Counted from the first letter of the stretch, positions 23,847 to 32,766 are shown. The stretch: 64,000 nucleotides of DNA from SVTX01 sp045658225 (GCA_045658225.1 JAZOUO010000068.1:1-64000), one strand, 5' to 3'. The notes: generated by a model from the letters alone, not told the origin. Numbers and translations: made by a program.

Positions 23847-24409
23847 AATTTCCAGTCCTTTTTCTGTGGTATTTCGGCGCGTCTTGCCGCCGAGTGATTA
23901 AGTCTTTTTATGTGAGCAAAGGCCTCGGGCGTGGTCTCAAAATACACTGCGCACTGATCCTCGCCCTCGGAAAAAATACCGTAGTAGATGTTGTCAGAAT
24001 CAAGTGAGGAAATGAAAATATAGTCCTTGTGCAGAGTTTTGCCCTCCATTCTCTCAGACGCCTCGGGCGTGAAAAGACCCACTTCGTAAAAGGACTTTAT
24101 ATCAAGCTCGAGAGAGATTTTTCTGCGGGACTTTGCCACTATCTTGGTTATTGTGAGTCTGTTGTCCAAAATGACACTTTCAAACTCTATATGCGTAAAT
24201 CTCCAAGTGAAAAATATAAGAAGTATCTCTACTCCTACGACTGCTATCAACGCAGGTATGAGCAGCATTGAGCCGTAGAATAGATTTACCGACAGTATGA
24301 TTGCGGCGATGGGAAAAAGTATATATGCCATAATGAAAAGCATCTTTTTTGTCAGCAGTTCCCCTGTGGCTTTCTGCTTGACTATATATTCGTAGCTTCC
24401 GTTTGCCAT
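23843..24409 (-). CDS. Two-helix membrane protein with PH-like cytoplasmic domain
   Basis: A 188-residue protein with two adjacent hydrophobic helices (about residues 20-65) and a soluble C-terminal half with alternating strands (HIEFESVILDNRLTITKI, KISLELDIKSFYEVG, YIFISSLDSDNIYYGIF, CAVYFETTPEAFAHIKRL), resembling bacterial PH-like domains. ATG 24409 is chosen because CGGAGGG lies just upstream; a longer GTG-start form has no ribosome site. It is coupled to the RHH gene. Family not named with certainty; function unknown. Confidence 0.68.
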   Translation of the reverse strand: MANGSYEYIVKQKATGELLTKKMLFIMAYILFPIAAIILSVNLFYGSMLLIPALIAVVGVEILLIFFTWRFTHIEFESVILDNRLTITKIVAKSRRKISLELDIKSFYEVGLFTPEASERMEGKTLHKDYIFISSLDSDNIYYGIFSEGEDQCAVYFETTPEAFAHIKRLNHSAARRAEIPQKKDWKL

Positions 24410-24548
24410 ACGCCCTCCGTTAAGATAAATATCTATAAGCGCCACGCAAGAAGCTGGCGACTGTAAACATTATAACACACAAAATGTCTTTTTTCAATCT
24501 TGTGCGGCAAAAAATATAAAAAAATAAATAAAAACGGACAAAACCGTC

Positions 24549-24577
24549 TTGATATTTCACCATGTGTGTAGTATAAT
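24549..24577 (+). promoter_or_regulatory. Promoter for the ACT/UPF0210 unit
   Basis: TTGATA (24549-24554) and TATAAT (24572-24577) have a 17-base spacer. A short hairpin GCCGC-AGAT-GCGGC (24586-24599) lies in the leader. Confidence 0.75.
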
Positions 24578-24626
24578 TATGATAAGCCGCAGATGCGGCG
24601 AATAAATGATTATGCGAGGACACAAA

Positions 24627-24896
24627 ATGAAAGCAGTAATTACCGTGACGGGAAAGGATTCCGTTGGAATAATCGCAAAGGTCTCCACAGAATGCGCAAA
24701 GGTCGGAGCAAATATTCTTGATATTTCGCAGAGCGTTCTCTCGGACTATTTTGCTATGATAATGCTTGCGGATATACAGTCGCTCATGCTTCCTTTTTCC
24801 GAGTTTGTTGACAAAATGGGAGAGCTTGGACACGCAATGGGACTTGAGATCCACGTAATGCACGAGGATATTTTCAACACGATGCATCACATCTGA
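24627..24896 (+). CDS. ACT-domain protein, UPF0237 family
   Basis: An 89-residue single ACT domain: MKAVITVTGKDSVGIIAKVS, then ANILDISQSVLSDYFAMIML and LGLEIHVMHEDIF-like closing strand. ACT domains bind small ligands, often amino acids. The ATG at 24627 is preceded by GAGG; the longer frame adds only an unsupported N terminus. It sits 15 bases before the UPF0210 gene, a widely conserved pairing. Biochemical role not established; likely a regulatory partner of the UPF0210 protein. Confidence 0.92.
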   Translation: MKAVITVTGKDSVGIIAKVSTECAKVGANILDISQSVLSDYFAMIMLADIQSLMLPFSEFVDKMGELGHAMGLEIHVMHEDIFNTMHHI

Positions 24897-24911
24897 AAGA
24901 CGGGCTGAACA

Positions 24912-26270
24912 ATGGTAAATACTAAAGACATACTTGAAACTATAAATATGATACGCGAGGAAAACCTCGATATCCGTACCATTACTATGGGTATCTCGCT
25001 TTATGACTGCGTGAGCGAGGACGAGGATAGACTTTGCGAAAAAATTTACGATAAGATAACAACCAAAGCTGAAAAGCTTGTAGCTACGGGTTGCGGAATT
25101 GAAAAGGAATACGGCATTCCGATAGTTAATAAAAGAGTGTCCGTGACACCCGTGTCTCTCGTGGGTGGAGCTATCTCTCCCGAGGGATATATAAAGGTGG
25201 CAAAGACTCTTGACAGAGCTGCAAAGACTCTTGGAATAAACTTCATCGGCGGTTTTTCTGCGCTTGTGCAGAAGGGTATGACACAGGGTGCAAAGAATAT
25301 GATATCCGTAATTCCCGAGGCGCTTGCAGAAACGGACTTTGTTTGCTCGTCCGTAAACGTCGCATCTACCAAGGCGGGAGTCAATATGGATGCAATACGC
25401 CTCATGGGTCAGACAGTGAAGCGTGCGGCATATCTCACACGCGACAAGGACTCGATAGGCTGCGCAAAGCTCGTGGTGTTTGCGAATGTCCCCGAGGATA
25501 ATCCGTTTATGGCGGGAGCTTTCCACGGGGTCGGAGAGGACGAATGTGTAATAAACGTAGGCGTTTCGGGCCCGGGCGTTGTAAGCTCTGCTATACAGAG
25601 AGCAGGGGACTGTGACCTGTCCGAGCTTGCGGATATAATCAAAAAGACTGCATTTAAGATAACCAGAGTTGGTCAGCTTGTGGCAAGCGAAGCGTCAAGA
25701 CGTCTTGACGTGCCATTTGGAATTGTTGACTTGTCTCTCGCGCCCACGCCCGCGATAGGCGACAGCGTGGCACACATACTTGAAAATATGGGACTTGAGT
25801 CTTGCGGATGTCACGGCACTACTGCTGCACTTGCTATGCTTAACGACGCTGTTAAGAAGGGCGGAGTTATGGCATCAAGCCACGTTGGAGGACTTTCGGG
25901 TGCGTTTATCCCCGTGTCCGAGGACGCAGGAATGATTGCGGCTGTGGAGCGAGGCGCGCTGACGCTTGAAAAGCTTGAGGCAATGACGGCGGTATGCTCG
26001 GTTGGGCTTGATATGATAGCTATTCCGGGTGACACAGACGAAAACGTTATCTGCGGAATTATTGCCGATGAGATAGCGATAGGAGTTGTTAACACAAAGA
26101 CAACCGCGGTGCGTGTTATTCCTGCCTACGGCAAGGGAGTTGGCGACTGTATAGACTACGGCGGACTGCTCGGTCGTGCGCCCATTATGGACATAAACAA
26201 ATATTCCCCTGCTAAGTTTATAGGCAGAGGAGGAAGAATCCCCGCGCCTATACATAGTCTGAAGAATTAA
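24912..26270 (+). CDS. UPF0210 (DUF711/PFL-like) protein
   Basis: A 452-residue cytoplasmic protein. Family stretches: NIDIRTITMGISLYDC-like start, GIEKEYGIPIVNKRVSVTP, INFIGGFSALVQKGMT, DSIGCAKLVVFANVPEDNPFMAGAFHGVGE, INVGVSGPGVV, and SCGCHGTTAALAMLNDAVKKGG. UPF0210 proteins are structurally related to glycyl-radical-type folds but lack the radical Gly motif, and their activity is unknown. It is paired with the ACT protein and followed within 20 bases by a small membrane protein and a PHP enzyme. Confidence 0.93.
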   Translation: MVNTKDILETINMIREENLDIRTITMGISLYDCVSEDEDRLCEKIYDKITTKAEKLVATGCGIEKEYGIPIVNKRVSVTPVSLVGGAISPEGYIKVAKTLDRAAKTLGINFIGGFSALVQKGMTQGAKNMISVIPEALAETDFVCSSVNVASTKAGVNMDAIRLMGQTVKRAAYLTRDKDSIGCAKLVVFANVPEDNPFMAGAFHGVGEDECVINVGVSGPGVVSSAIQRAGDCDLSELADIIKKTAFKITRVGQLVASEASRRLDVPFGIVDLSLAPTPAIGDSVAHILENMGLESCGCHGTTAALAMLNDAVKKGGVMASSHVGGLSGAFIPVSEDAGMIAAVERGALTLEKLEAMTAVCSVGLDMIAIPGDTDENVICGIIADEIAIGVVNTKTTAVRVIPAYGKGVGDCIDYGGLLGRAPIMDINKYSPAKFIGRGGRIPAPIHSLKN

Positions 26271-26286
26271 AATGGAGGAAAATAAT

Positions 26287-26580
26287 ATGAATGATATGAT
26301 AGTTGAAAAAATTGATGAAATGAAGGACCATGCATACGATGCATTGTTCGCAGAAAAGACGGAGCTTGAAAGAAAAAGAAATTTCTGGAGGGGGCTCTTT
26401 ATCGTGACAGCGTGTATTCTTGGTGCGATTACCATAGGATTTATTGTTTATACATTGCTCAAAAAGAAATTCAATAACAGACTTATGGCAAATCTCAAGG
26501 CGCATTTTTCCAGAGAGGTTGACGACCTTGACTTTATCGACCTTGCAAGCGATGACGTCTCGGTAGATATGGTTGATTGA
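26287..26580 (+). CDS. Unknown single-helix membrane protein
   Basis: A 97-residue protein with a charged N terminus, one hydrophobic helix (about residues 36-58, TACILGAITIGFIVYTLL) and an acidic C terminus (SDDVSVDMVD). ATG 26287 is preferred over the in-frame ATG at 26272 because that codon forms part of the GGAGG ribosome site 8 bases upstream. Its stop overlaps the start of the PHP gene (TGATG). No family recognised. Confidence 0.68.
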   Translation: MNDMIVEKIDEMKDHAYDALFAEKTELERKRNFWRGLFIVTACILGAITIGFIVYTLLKKKFNNRLMANLKAHFSREVDDLDFIDLASDDVSVDMVD

Positions 26581-27326
26581 TGATACAGGATCTTCACAGT
26601 CACACGTATTATTCCTTTTGCAGTGGCGACAGACCCGAGGATATGGTCGAGGGAGCTATCTCTGGCGGCATTGAGCTGCTTGGTATTTGCGACCACAATC
26701 ACGGAATAGGAAACGCAAGATATGACGTTTTTTGCTATGAGGGCGACTTGGGGCAGAATTATTACAGGACGCTAGTGCGTTATTTTGACCATATGAATCT
26801 TATTAAGGAAAAATATGCAGACAAAATAAACATTCTGCGCGGAATAGAGGTCTGTACGCATACTCATCTCAAGAGGACGGCACTCCCCGCGGATGCGGAT
26901 ATTTCGTTTTTTGACTATTGCTTGATTGAAACTCTTGACGCGGAGGAAAATTTTACCGTCACGCGCGGAGATTTGTTTTCCTACGCCGAAAGATGCGGCT
27001 GCGGTGCGGTGGGTATTGCCCATACGGATATGTTCAGCTTTATTGAGCGCAAAGGAGAGAAGCCATACGACTATTTCAAAAGAATGGCGGAGCAGGGTAT
27101 ATTCTGGGAGATGAATGTGAGCTACGATAGCGTACATAACTATCGTGAGCATCCCTATATGCTCAAGTTTTTTGAGGACAAGGAGCAGCAGGCGATAGTT
27201 AGAGAGTCGGGAGTGAGGCTCAGCGTGGGCTTTGACGGTCACAGAATAGCCGAATATCGCCCCGACAGAGTAAAAGAATACTGCAAAAAAATAAATGAGC
27301 TTGGAATAAAGCTCGCGTTTGAATAA
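26580..27326 (+). CDS. PHP-domain metal-dependent phosphoesterase
   Basis: A 248-residue PHP-family hydrolase. Metal ligands: HSH in IQDLHSHTYYSFCSGD, His in GICDHNHG, Glu in GIEVCTHTH, His in IAHTDMF and the C-terminal SVGFDGH. The family includes histidinol phosphatases and polymerase-associated phosphoesterases; this one could act on a nucleotide or phosphorylated metabolite, substrate unknown. ATG overlaps the previous stop by one base, indicating coupling. Last gene of the unit before a bidirectional terminator. Confidence 0.88.
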   Translation: MIQDLHSHTYYSFCSGDRPEDMVEGAISGGIELLGICDHNHGIGNARYDVFCYEGDLGQNYYRTLVRYFDHMNLIKEKYADKINILRGIEVCTHTHLKRTALPADADISFFDYCLIETLDAEENFTVTRGDLFSYAERCGCGAVGIAHTDMFSFIERKGEKPYDYFKRMAEQGIFWEMNVSYDSVHNYREHPYMLKFFEDKEQQAIVRESGVRLSVGFDGHRIAEYRPDRVKEYCKKINELGIKLAFE

Positions 27327-27327
27327 T

Positions 27328-27355
27328 AAAAAGCACGGAAATTTCCGTGCTTTTT
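27328..27355. terminator. Bidirectional intrinsic terminator
   Basis: A perfect 14-bp palindrome (AAAAAGCACGGAAA and complement) between convergent PHP and cyclophilin genes. Confidence 0.92.
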
Positions 27356-27361
27356 ATTTGA

Positions 27362-27862
27362 TTATTCCTCAATAACCTCAACATTTTCGATTAAGACGGG
27401 AGTTCTGGGAACGTCCTCGTACCAGCCCCAGGAGCCTGTCTTGACGCCTGCGATCATATCAACTATTTCAATGCCCTCAATTACTTTGCCAAAGCCCGCG
27501 TATGCGCCGTCAAGGTGAGGTGCGTCCATGTGCATAATAAAGAACTGTGAGGACGCGGAGTTAGGCGCAGACGTGCGCGCCATAGAAAGCACACCGCGTG
27601 TGTGGCGGAGATTGTTGGACATAAATCCGTTGGAGATAAACTCGCCCTTTATGGACTGTGCTCTCTTTTCCTGGAATTCGGGAGTAAAGCCGCCGCCCTG
27701 TATCATAAAGCCTTTGATGACGCGGTGGAATATAAGTCCGTTAAAGAAGCCCTCCTTTGCGAGTCCTACGAAGTTTTTAACCGTTTCGGGCGCCTTGTCG
27801 GGATAAAGCTCGGCAGTGATTGTGCCGAAGTCTGCTACTGTAATTTTAACCTTTGTACTCAT
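27362..27862 (-). CDS. Cyclophilin-type peptidyl-prolyl isomerase
   Basis: A 166-residue cytoplasmic enzyme (no signal peptide) that isomerises Xaa-Pro bonds. Landmarks: TAELYPDKAPETVKNFVGLA, FHRVIKGFMIQGG (active-site Arg and Phe), GVLSMARTSAPNSASSQFFI and LDGAYAGFGKVIEG. Length fits PpiB. AAAGGA precedes ATG. It ends the DUF1836-mrnC-cyclophilin unit. Confidence 0.95.
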   Translation of the reverse strand: MSTKVKITVADFGTITAELYPDKAPETVKNFVGLAKEGFFNGLIFHRVIKGFMIQGGGFTPEFQEKRAQSIKGEFISNGFMSNNLRHTRGVLSMARTSAPNSASSQFFIMHMDAPHLDGAYAGFGKVIEGIEIVDMIAGVKTGSWGWYEDVPRTPVLIENVEVIEE

Positions 27863-27876
27863 TTTTTAGTATCCTT

Positions 27877-28269
27877 TCAATTATTGTCTATATTATTCAG
27901 AGAGTAAGCCTTGCAAAAAAGCTCGTCAATACGCTCATATCTTTCGCAAAAATACAGGTATCCGAAAAGTACCTCCATGCCCGTTGCGGCTCTATATTCC
28001 GCCGCGCTTGAGCTCTTGGGTACGTTGCCGACCGACATGTTTCTGCCGCGCTTGAATACCGACTCCTCATCGGGTTCGAGTAATGGAAGAATATTCTGCA
28101 TTGCTTGCGCCTGCGCGCTTGCCTTTACGAATTTCTGTGACTCTCGGTTAAGGCTTCCTGAATGGGAAAACCCTTTATCTATAAGGAGTTTTCTGACCTT
28201 GAGTTCTATTACCGAGTCACCGAGATATGCCAGAGCCTCGGTGGATAATTCTCTTACGTTCTGCGCCAC
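27877..28269 (-). CDS. mrnC: Mini-ribonuclease III
   Basis: A 130-residue RNase III catalytic domain without a dsRNA-binding domain. In Bacillus it matures 23S rRNA ends. Signature: EALAYLGDSVIELKVRK (acidic active site), KFVKASAQAQAM, and KRGRNMSVGNVPKSSSAAEYRAATGMEVLFGYLY. GTG 28269 is chosen because GGAGG lies 7 bases upstream; an in-frame TTG at 28275 is too close to it. It follows the DUF1836 gene by 2 bases. Confidence 0.94.
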   Translation of the reverse strand: MAQNVRELSTEALAYLGDSVIELKVRKLLIDKGFSHSGSLNRESQKFVKASAQAQAMQNILPLLEPDEESVFKRGRNMSVGNVPKSSSAAEYRAATGMEVLFGYLYFCERYERIDELFCKAYSLNNIDNN

Positions 28270-28271
28270 GA

Positions 28272-29081
28272 TCAAGCCTCCTCGGAGGATCTGTTATCCT
28301 CAAGCGCACGGTCGAGTTCCTTTTCAAACACGGACAACTCATCCTCAATACTTGCGTCGGTCAGAGGGTGAGCCGCGTTCTTTGTCTTTGTGCTGTTGTC
28401 CTGTTTGGTGGATTTTTCTGCCTTCTTTTGAGCCTTGGCATCACGCTTGCCCTCTTTTTTGACTGCCTTGACACCCTTTTTGATCTCTCTCTCGCTTTCC
28501 TTTGTCGCCGCCTCGCTGCCCTCACTGTGCTGGGGGGCTATTGCCTCAAGCATAGCGTGGGCTATGGAGTTGTAATAGTCTGCCATAGCCACGACACCGA
28601 GTATGGCGGAGAAATAATCCATATCATTTTCAATGTCAAAGCTGTTGAGCTCTATCATTTCCTTGACTGCCTCGGGGCAGGTGACCTTAGACTTGCGGCG
28701 CATCTCGATGTACTTGTCGTACGTCTGCATCAGCGCCTTGCTGTCTGCATTCTCAATAGAGTAGAAGACATCCATCGCGCCCTTTATCTCGGAAATTGAG
28801 TAGGTGTTTTTGAGAGAGTTGATCATAAGCATCTGTATTATCTGCTCTTTGCTATATTTCTTTCCGGTTATTGGAGATATAAGTCCAGCCTTGGAATAGT
28901 TATTTACCATAGTCTTTGTGAGTGTTCGATTGTAAAATCTCTCTGCGCCCTCGTGGGACTTGTCCGAAATAAGATGTACTATCTGATCGAGGTAAAGCGA
29001 TATGGGTGGAATGTCGTCGCAGCATATCTCGGCGTCATTAACCGCATCTGAAAGTATGTTATCAAGCTCTTTGTAGTCCAT
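28272..29081 (-). CDS. DUF1836-domain protein
   Basis: A 269-residue protein. Residues about 25-160 match DUF1836: YLDQIVHLI, RTLTKTMVNNYSKAGLI, KKYSKEQIIQMLMINSLKNTYSISEIK, a MerR-like winged-helix pattern. The C-terminal third is a highly charged Lys/Glu-rich tail of low complexity, probably disordered. Members are common in Clostridia and may be DNA-binding, but no target is known. First gene of the leftward unit with mrnC and the cyclophilin. Confidence 0.85.
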   Translation of the reverse strand: MDYKELDNILSDAVNDAEICCDDIPPISLYLDQIVHLISDKSHEGAERFYNRTLTKTMVNNYSKAGLISPITGKKYSKEQIIQMLMINSLKNTYSISEIKGAMDVFYSIENADSKALMQTYDKYIEMRRKSKVTCPEAVKEMIELNSFDIENDMDYFSAILGVVAMADYYNSIAHAMLEAIAPQHSEGSEAATKESEREIKKGVKAVKKEGKRDAKAQKKAEKSTKQDNSTKTKNAAHPLTDASIEDELSVFEKELDRALEDNRSSEEA

Positions 29082-29222
29082 AAAACAATACCGCCTATAA
29101 TTTTACGTGGTACATAATACCACTTTACCTTATATTATACCACATTTTTGAGAGTTTTTCAAGTGTGTTTTGAGTAATTTGATTTATTTTTTGTCCTTTT
29201 GAGGATAAGTTGAAAAAATCTC

Positions 29223-29251
29223 TTGATTTTTTCTGTCAACCGTTGTATAAT
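29223..29251 (+). promoter_or_regulatory. Promoter for asnS
   Basis: TTGATT (29223-29228) and TATAAT (29246-29251) have a 17-base spacer, only 34 bases before the ATG. That leaves no room for a T-box leader. Confidence 0.78.
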
Positions 29252-29285
29252 AATGATATTAAAATGATTTCAAAGGAATTTTATT

Positions 29286-30680
29286 ATGAAAAGAACTCTT
29301 ATCAAAGAAGTTTATGCCGACAAGGAAGCGTTCGGCGGCAAAGAAATAACTGTTGGCGGATGGGTGAGAAACCTCCGTGACAGTAAGGCTTTTGGATTTA
29401 TAGATCTCAACGACGGCTCTTATTTCAAGAGTGTTCAGGTCGTTTTTGAAAGAGATATAGTTGATAACTACGACGAGATAGCTTCGCAGAACGTGGGTGC
29501 GGCACTTGTCGTCACGGGTGTTCTTACGCTTACACCCGAGGCAAAGCAGCCCTTTGAGCTTAAGGCTACAAAGGTAGAGGTAGAGGGCAGTAGCACTCCT
29601 GATTATCCTCTCCAGCCCAAGCGTCACTCGGTTGAGTTTTTGCGCGAGCAGGCGTATCTGCGCCCCAGAACAAATCTTTTCTCGGCTGTTTTCAGAGTCA
29701 GAAGCGAGGTTGCTTACGCAATTCACTCCTTCTTTAACCAGAGGGGATTTGTTTACGTTCATACTCCCATTATCACAGGCTCGGATGCAGAGGGCGCGGG
29801 CGAGATGTTCAGAGTGACTACTCTTGATCTCGACAATCTTCCCAAGACCGAGGACGGTAAGGTGGATTTCTCGCAGGATTTCTTCGGCAAGTCTGCCAAC
29901 CTCACGGTTTCGGGTCAGCTTGAGGGTGAGACCTACGCTATGGCATTTGGAAACATATACACCTTTGGACCCACGTTCAGAGCAGAGAACTCCAACACCG
30001 CGCGTCACGCGGCAGAGTTCTGGATGATAGAGCCCGAAATCGCGTTTGCGGATCTCAACGACGATATGGAGCTTGCGTGGGATATGATAAAGCATATCAT
30101 CAATCACGTTATGGACAACTGCAAGGCAGAGCTTGAATTTTTCAACAGCTTTGTTGATAAGGGTCTTTTGGCGCGTCTTACCGCTTTGCGCGACGCGGAC
30201 TACGCAAAGGTGACCTACACCGAGGCTATTGAGATACTTGAAAAGTCCAAGGCAGACTTCAAGTTCCCTGTATATTGGGGTGTTGACCTCCAGACCGAGC
30301 ACGAAAGATATCTCACGGAGCAGGTATATAAGAAGCCTATATTCCTTACGGACTATCCCAAGGAGATCAAGGCGTTCTATATGAGACTGAACGACGACAA
30401 CAAGACTGTTGCGGCTATGGACCTTCTCGTTCCCGGTGTCGGCGAGATAATCGGCGGCTCGCAGAGAGAGGAGAGACTTGAGGTGCTTCTCCAGAGAATG
30501 CAGGAGTGCGGTCTTAAGGAGGAGGACTACTGGTGGTACGTAAACCTCCGCAAGTATGGCGGCACAAAGCACGCAGGATTTGGACTTGGATTTGAGCGTA
30601 TTATTATGTACCTCACGGGCGTATCTAACATCCGCGACGTCATTCCTTATCCCAGAACGGTAGGAAACGCAGAATATTGA
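29286..30680 (+). CDS. asnS: Asparaginyl-tRNA synthetase
   Basis: A 464-residue class IIb synthetase that charges tRNA-Asn. The N-terminal OB-fold anticodon domain (about 1-110) has ITVGGWVRNLRDSKAFGFIDLNDGS. Class II motifs are visible: motif 1 in RSEVAYAIHSFFNQRGFVYVHTP, motif 2 in FGPTFRAENSNTARHAAEFWMIEPE and motif 3 in GLGFERIIMYLTG. AsnRS rather than AspRS is favoured by the FRAENS motif and by length. A stand-alone unit with terminator. Confidence 0.97.
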   Translation: MKRTLIKEVYADKEAFGGKEITVGGWVRNLRDSKAFGFIDLNDGSYFKSVQVVFERDIVDNYDEIASQNVGAALVVTGVLTLTPEAKQPFELKATKVEVEGSSTPDYPLQPKRHSVEFLREQAYLRPRTNLFSAVFRVRSEVAYAIHSFFNQRGFVYVHTPIITGSDAEGAGEMFRVTTLDLDNLPKTEDGKVDFSQDFFGKSANLTVSGQLEGETYAMAFGNIYTFGPTFRAENSNTARHAAEFWMIEPEIAFADLNDDMELAWDMIKHIINHVMDNCKAELEFFNSFVDKGLLARLTALRDADYAKVTYTEAIEILEKSKADFKFPVYWGVDLQTEHERYLTEQVYKKPIFLTDYPKEIKAFYMRLNDDNKTVAAMDLLVPGVGEIIGGSQREERLEVLLQRMQECGLKEEDYWWYVNLRKYGGTKHAGFGLGFERIIMYLTGVSNIRDVIPYPRTVGNAEY

Positions 30681-30687
30681 TATTTAA

Positions 30688-30718
30688 AAGGCAGTCGCCA
30701 AGCGACTGCCTTGTTTTT
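30688..30718. terminator. Bidirectional intrinsic terminator
   Basis: An 11-bp stem AAGGCAGTCGC (30688-30698) pairs with 30702-30712 around CAA. It serves asnS and recX, which converge. Confidence 0.88.
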
Positions 30719-31391
30719 ATTCATCGTCCGAGAACTCGTCGTAATCACCGCCCGACAAAATTTTGAGGGCATAATTTATCTGCGAGCCGTTATAGCCGAG
30801 TCTTGCAAGCGCACCGTATGCGTGGGAAAATTCCTCACGAGCCAACTGCTTTTTGCCGAATTTCTTTTTTGCTATGTGAAGACAACGCTCCTCGAAGTCG
30901 TAAAAGAGCAAAAAATCTCGTACGTTCTCTATCGCCTGCGAACCAAATCCCTTTTGACGAAGTCTTGCGATAATCCGTCGCTCGCCCCAGTACTTATCGA
31001 GACAAAGCTCTGCCTCGCGTGTTGCAAAGGAGGTTTCGTCAATAAGACCCATATCGCATATCATATTAACGGCAACGTGAGCCGCCTCTGCCGAAAATCC
31101 CTTCTGGCGAAGCTTAAAAATGAGGTTGTTGACGGAGCAGGCGGAATATCCAAGCAATCGGCACCCCTTGAAATATGCGCAGGATATTTCGGAATATTCC
31201 TTGATTTTCTCTATCATCTCCTCGTTTGCAAATCCGCGCGAGAGCTGAAGCTCGCTTACGTATTTGCAGAGCATAGGATACTGTGTCTTGCGTATTTTTC
31301 CGTTTTCGTCAGGGCATTTAACTATTACATATATACAGTTTTCTGAAGAGAGAAGGTCAATTTCGACACGTGGGGATATGATATTACTCAT
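30717..31391 (-). CDS. recX: RecA regulator RecX
   Basis: A 224-residue three-helix-repeat protein that modulates RecA filaments. Motifs: LGYSACSVNNLIFKLRQKGFSAEAAHVAVNMICDMGLIDE, then WGERRIIARLRQKGFGSQAIENV, then LARLGYNGSQINYALKIL, the three tandem RecX repeats. ATG 31391 is chosen over an upstream TTG; it overlaps the end of recA by 8 bases (ATGAGTAA), so recA and recX are coupled. Confidence 0.92.
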   Translation of the reverse strand: MSNIISPRVEIDLLSSENCIYVIVKCPDENGKIRKTQYPMLCKYVSELQLSRGFANEEMIEKIKEYSEISCAYFKGCRLLGYSACSVNNLIFKLRQKGFSAEAAHVAVNMICDMGLIDETSFATREAELCLDKYWGERRIIARLRQKGFGSQAIENVRDFLLFYDFEERCLHIAKKKFGKKQLAREEFSHAYGALARLGYNGSQINYALKILSGGDYDEFSDDE

Positions 31392-32496
31392 CGTCTCCCT
31401 CAAGAACTCTTATATCGAAGTCGTCATCGTCGGAGTCAACCTCAAACTCCTCCTCGATGATGTCTGAGCTATCCTTGAGTGCGCGGATCTTGGACTCGAT
31501 GGAGGATGCGATCTCGGGATTTTCCTCAAGGAATCTCTTTACGTTTTCCTTGCCCTGACCGATCTTTTCACCGTTGTAGGAGAACCACGATCCACTCTTC
31601 TGGATAATGTCTAGCATAATTGCAAAGTCAAGCACCTCGCTCATGCGGGAGATACCCTTGCCGTAGAGAATATCAAACTCTGCAACCTTGAAGGGAGGAG
31701 CTACTTTGTTCTTTACTATCTTGCATTTAACGCGGTTGCCGTAAATGTCAGCGCCGTTTTTGAGCTGCTCGGTCTTTCTTATGTCAATACGCACAGACGC
31801 GTAAAACTTGAGCGCGCGTCCACCTGTGGTGGTCTCGGGGTTTCCGTAAATAACGCCGACCTTCTCACGAAGCTGATTGATGAACACGACTACGCAGTTG
31901 CTCTTGGAGATAACTGCTGCAAGCTTACGCATAGCCTGAGACATAAGTCTTGCCTGAACGCCGACGGTGGGTGCGCCCATATCGCCGTCAATCTCTGTTC
32001 TGGGAACGAGTGCAGCAACAGAGTCAACTACAACCACGTCAATAGCGCCAGAGCGAACCAAGGACTCGGTGATAGAGAGCGCATCCTCTCCGCAGTCGGG
32101 CTGGGAAACCAACAGATTATTTATATCAACGCCAAGCGCCTTTGCGTAAACTGGGTCAAGAGCGTGCTCCGCGTCAATAAACGCAGCCTCGCCGCCAGCC
32201 TTCTGTACCTCTGCTATAATATGAAGCGCAACGGTGGTTTTACCTGAGGACTCAGGACCAAATATCTCAATAATTCTTCCGCGAGGAACACCGCCGATTC
32301 CGAGTGCCATATCAAGTGACAGAGATCCTGTGGATACTGCCTGAACCTCCATTCTGGAGTTCTCACCGAGACGCATAATAGACCCTGCACCGTACTCTCT
32401 CTCTATCTGGGAGATCATTGTGCTGAGTGCTTTTTTCTTGTCTTCCTTATTCTGTACGTCAACTACCTTTGCGGGAGCTTTCTTTGACTGTGCCAT
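31384..32496 (-). CDS. recA: DNA recombinase RecA
   Basis: A 370-residue RecA. Walker A GPESSGKTT, Walker B VVVVDSVAAL, the L2 loop region INQLREKVGVIYGNPETTTGGRALKFYAS, and an acidic C-terminal tail (EVDSDDDDFD). The usual start MAQSKKAPAKVVD is preceded by a Shine-Dalgarno-like GAAAGTGAG. Functions in homologous recombination and SOS. I saw no LexA box (CGAAC-N4-GTTCG type) in the upstream gap. Confidence 0.98.
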   Translation of the reverse strand: MAQSKKAPAKVVDVQNKEDKKKALSTMISQIEREYGAGSIMRLGENSRMEVQAVSTGSLSLDMALGIGGVPRGRIIEIFGPESSGKTTVALHIIAEVQKAGGEAAFIDAEHALDPVYAKALGVDINNLLVSQPDCGEDALSITESLVRSGAIDVVVVDSVAALVPRTEIDGDMGAPTVGVQARLMSQAMRKLAAVISKSNCVVVFINQLREKVGVIYGNPETTTGGRALKFYASVRIDIRKTEQLKNGADIYGNRVKCKIVKNKVAPPFKVAEFDILYGKGISRMSEVLDFAIMLDIIQKSGSWFSYNGEKIGQGKENVKRFLEENPEIASSIESKIRALKDSSDIIEEEFEVDSDDDDFDIRVLEGDDE

Positions 32497-32572
32497 AGCT
32501 TATCTCACTTTCTAATTAAAAATTACGTATTTTTTTAGATTCTTGTCGAACCCATTTTCCTCTTGTGGCATT

Positions 32573-32601
32573 ATTATACACTAAACAAAAGAATTTGTCA
32601 A
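32573..32601 (-). promoter_or_regulatory. Promoter for recA-recX
   Basis: Read leftward, perfect TTGACA (32596-32601) and TATAAT (32573-32578) have a 17-base spacer, 76 bases from the recA start. Confidence 0.85.
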
Positions 32602-32766
32602 TAGGTTTTTAAAAATATTTTTCTCAAATTGGAAAATTTCTTTTTTATGAAAACTTTAAAAACGAGACGAATAACTCTAAAATTCCGATTTTGGAAATCG
32701 AGACTTTTTGCACAAAAAGTTGTAAAATGCTTTATTTTATTGTCTTGCACATGCTAAAAATATATA

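Noticed and set aside
29082..29285. T-box leader before asnS
   Set aside because: The promoter lies only 34 bases before the ATG and no AGGGTGG-type T-box sequence or terminator is present.
29259..30572. 437-residue open frame antisense to asnS
   Set aside because: Shadow of asnS, starting within its promoter region with no ribosome site.
32497..32600. LexA/SOS box upstream of recA
   Set aside because: No CGAAC-N4-GTTCG-type site was found; only a clear sigma-A promoter is present.
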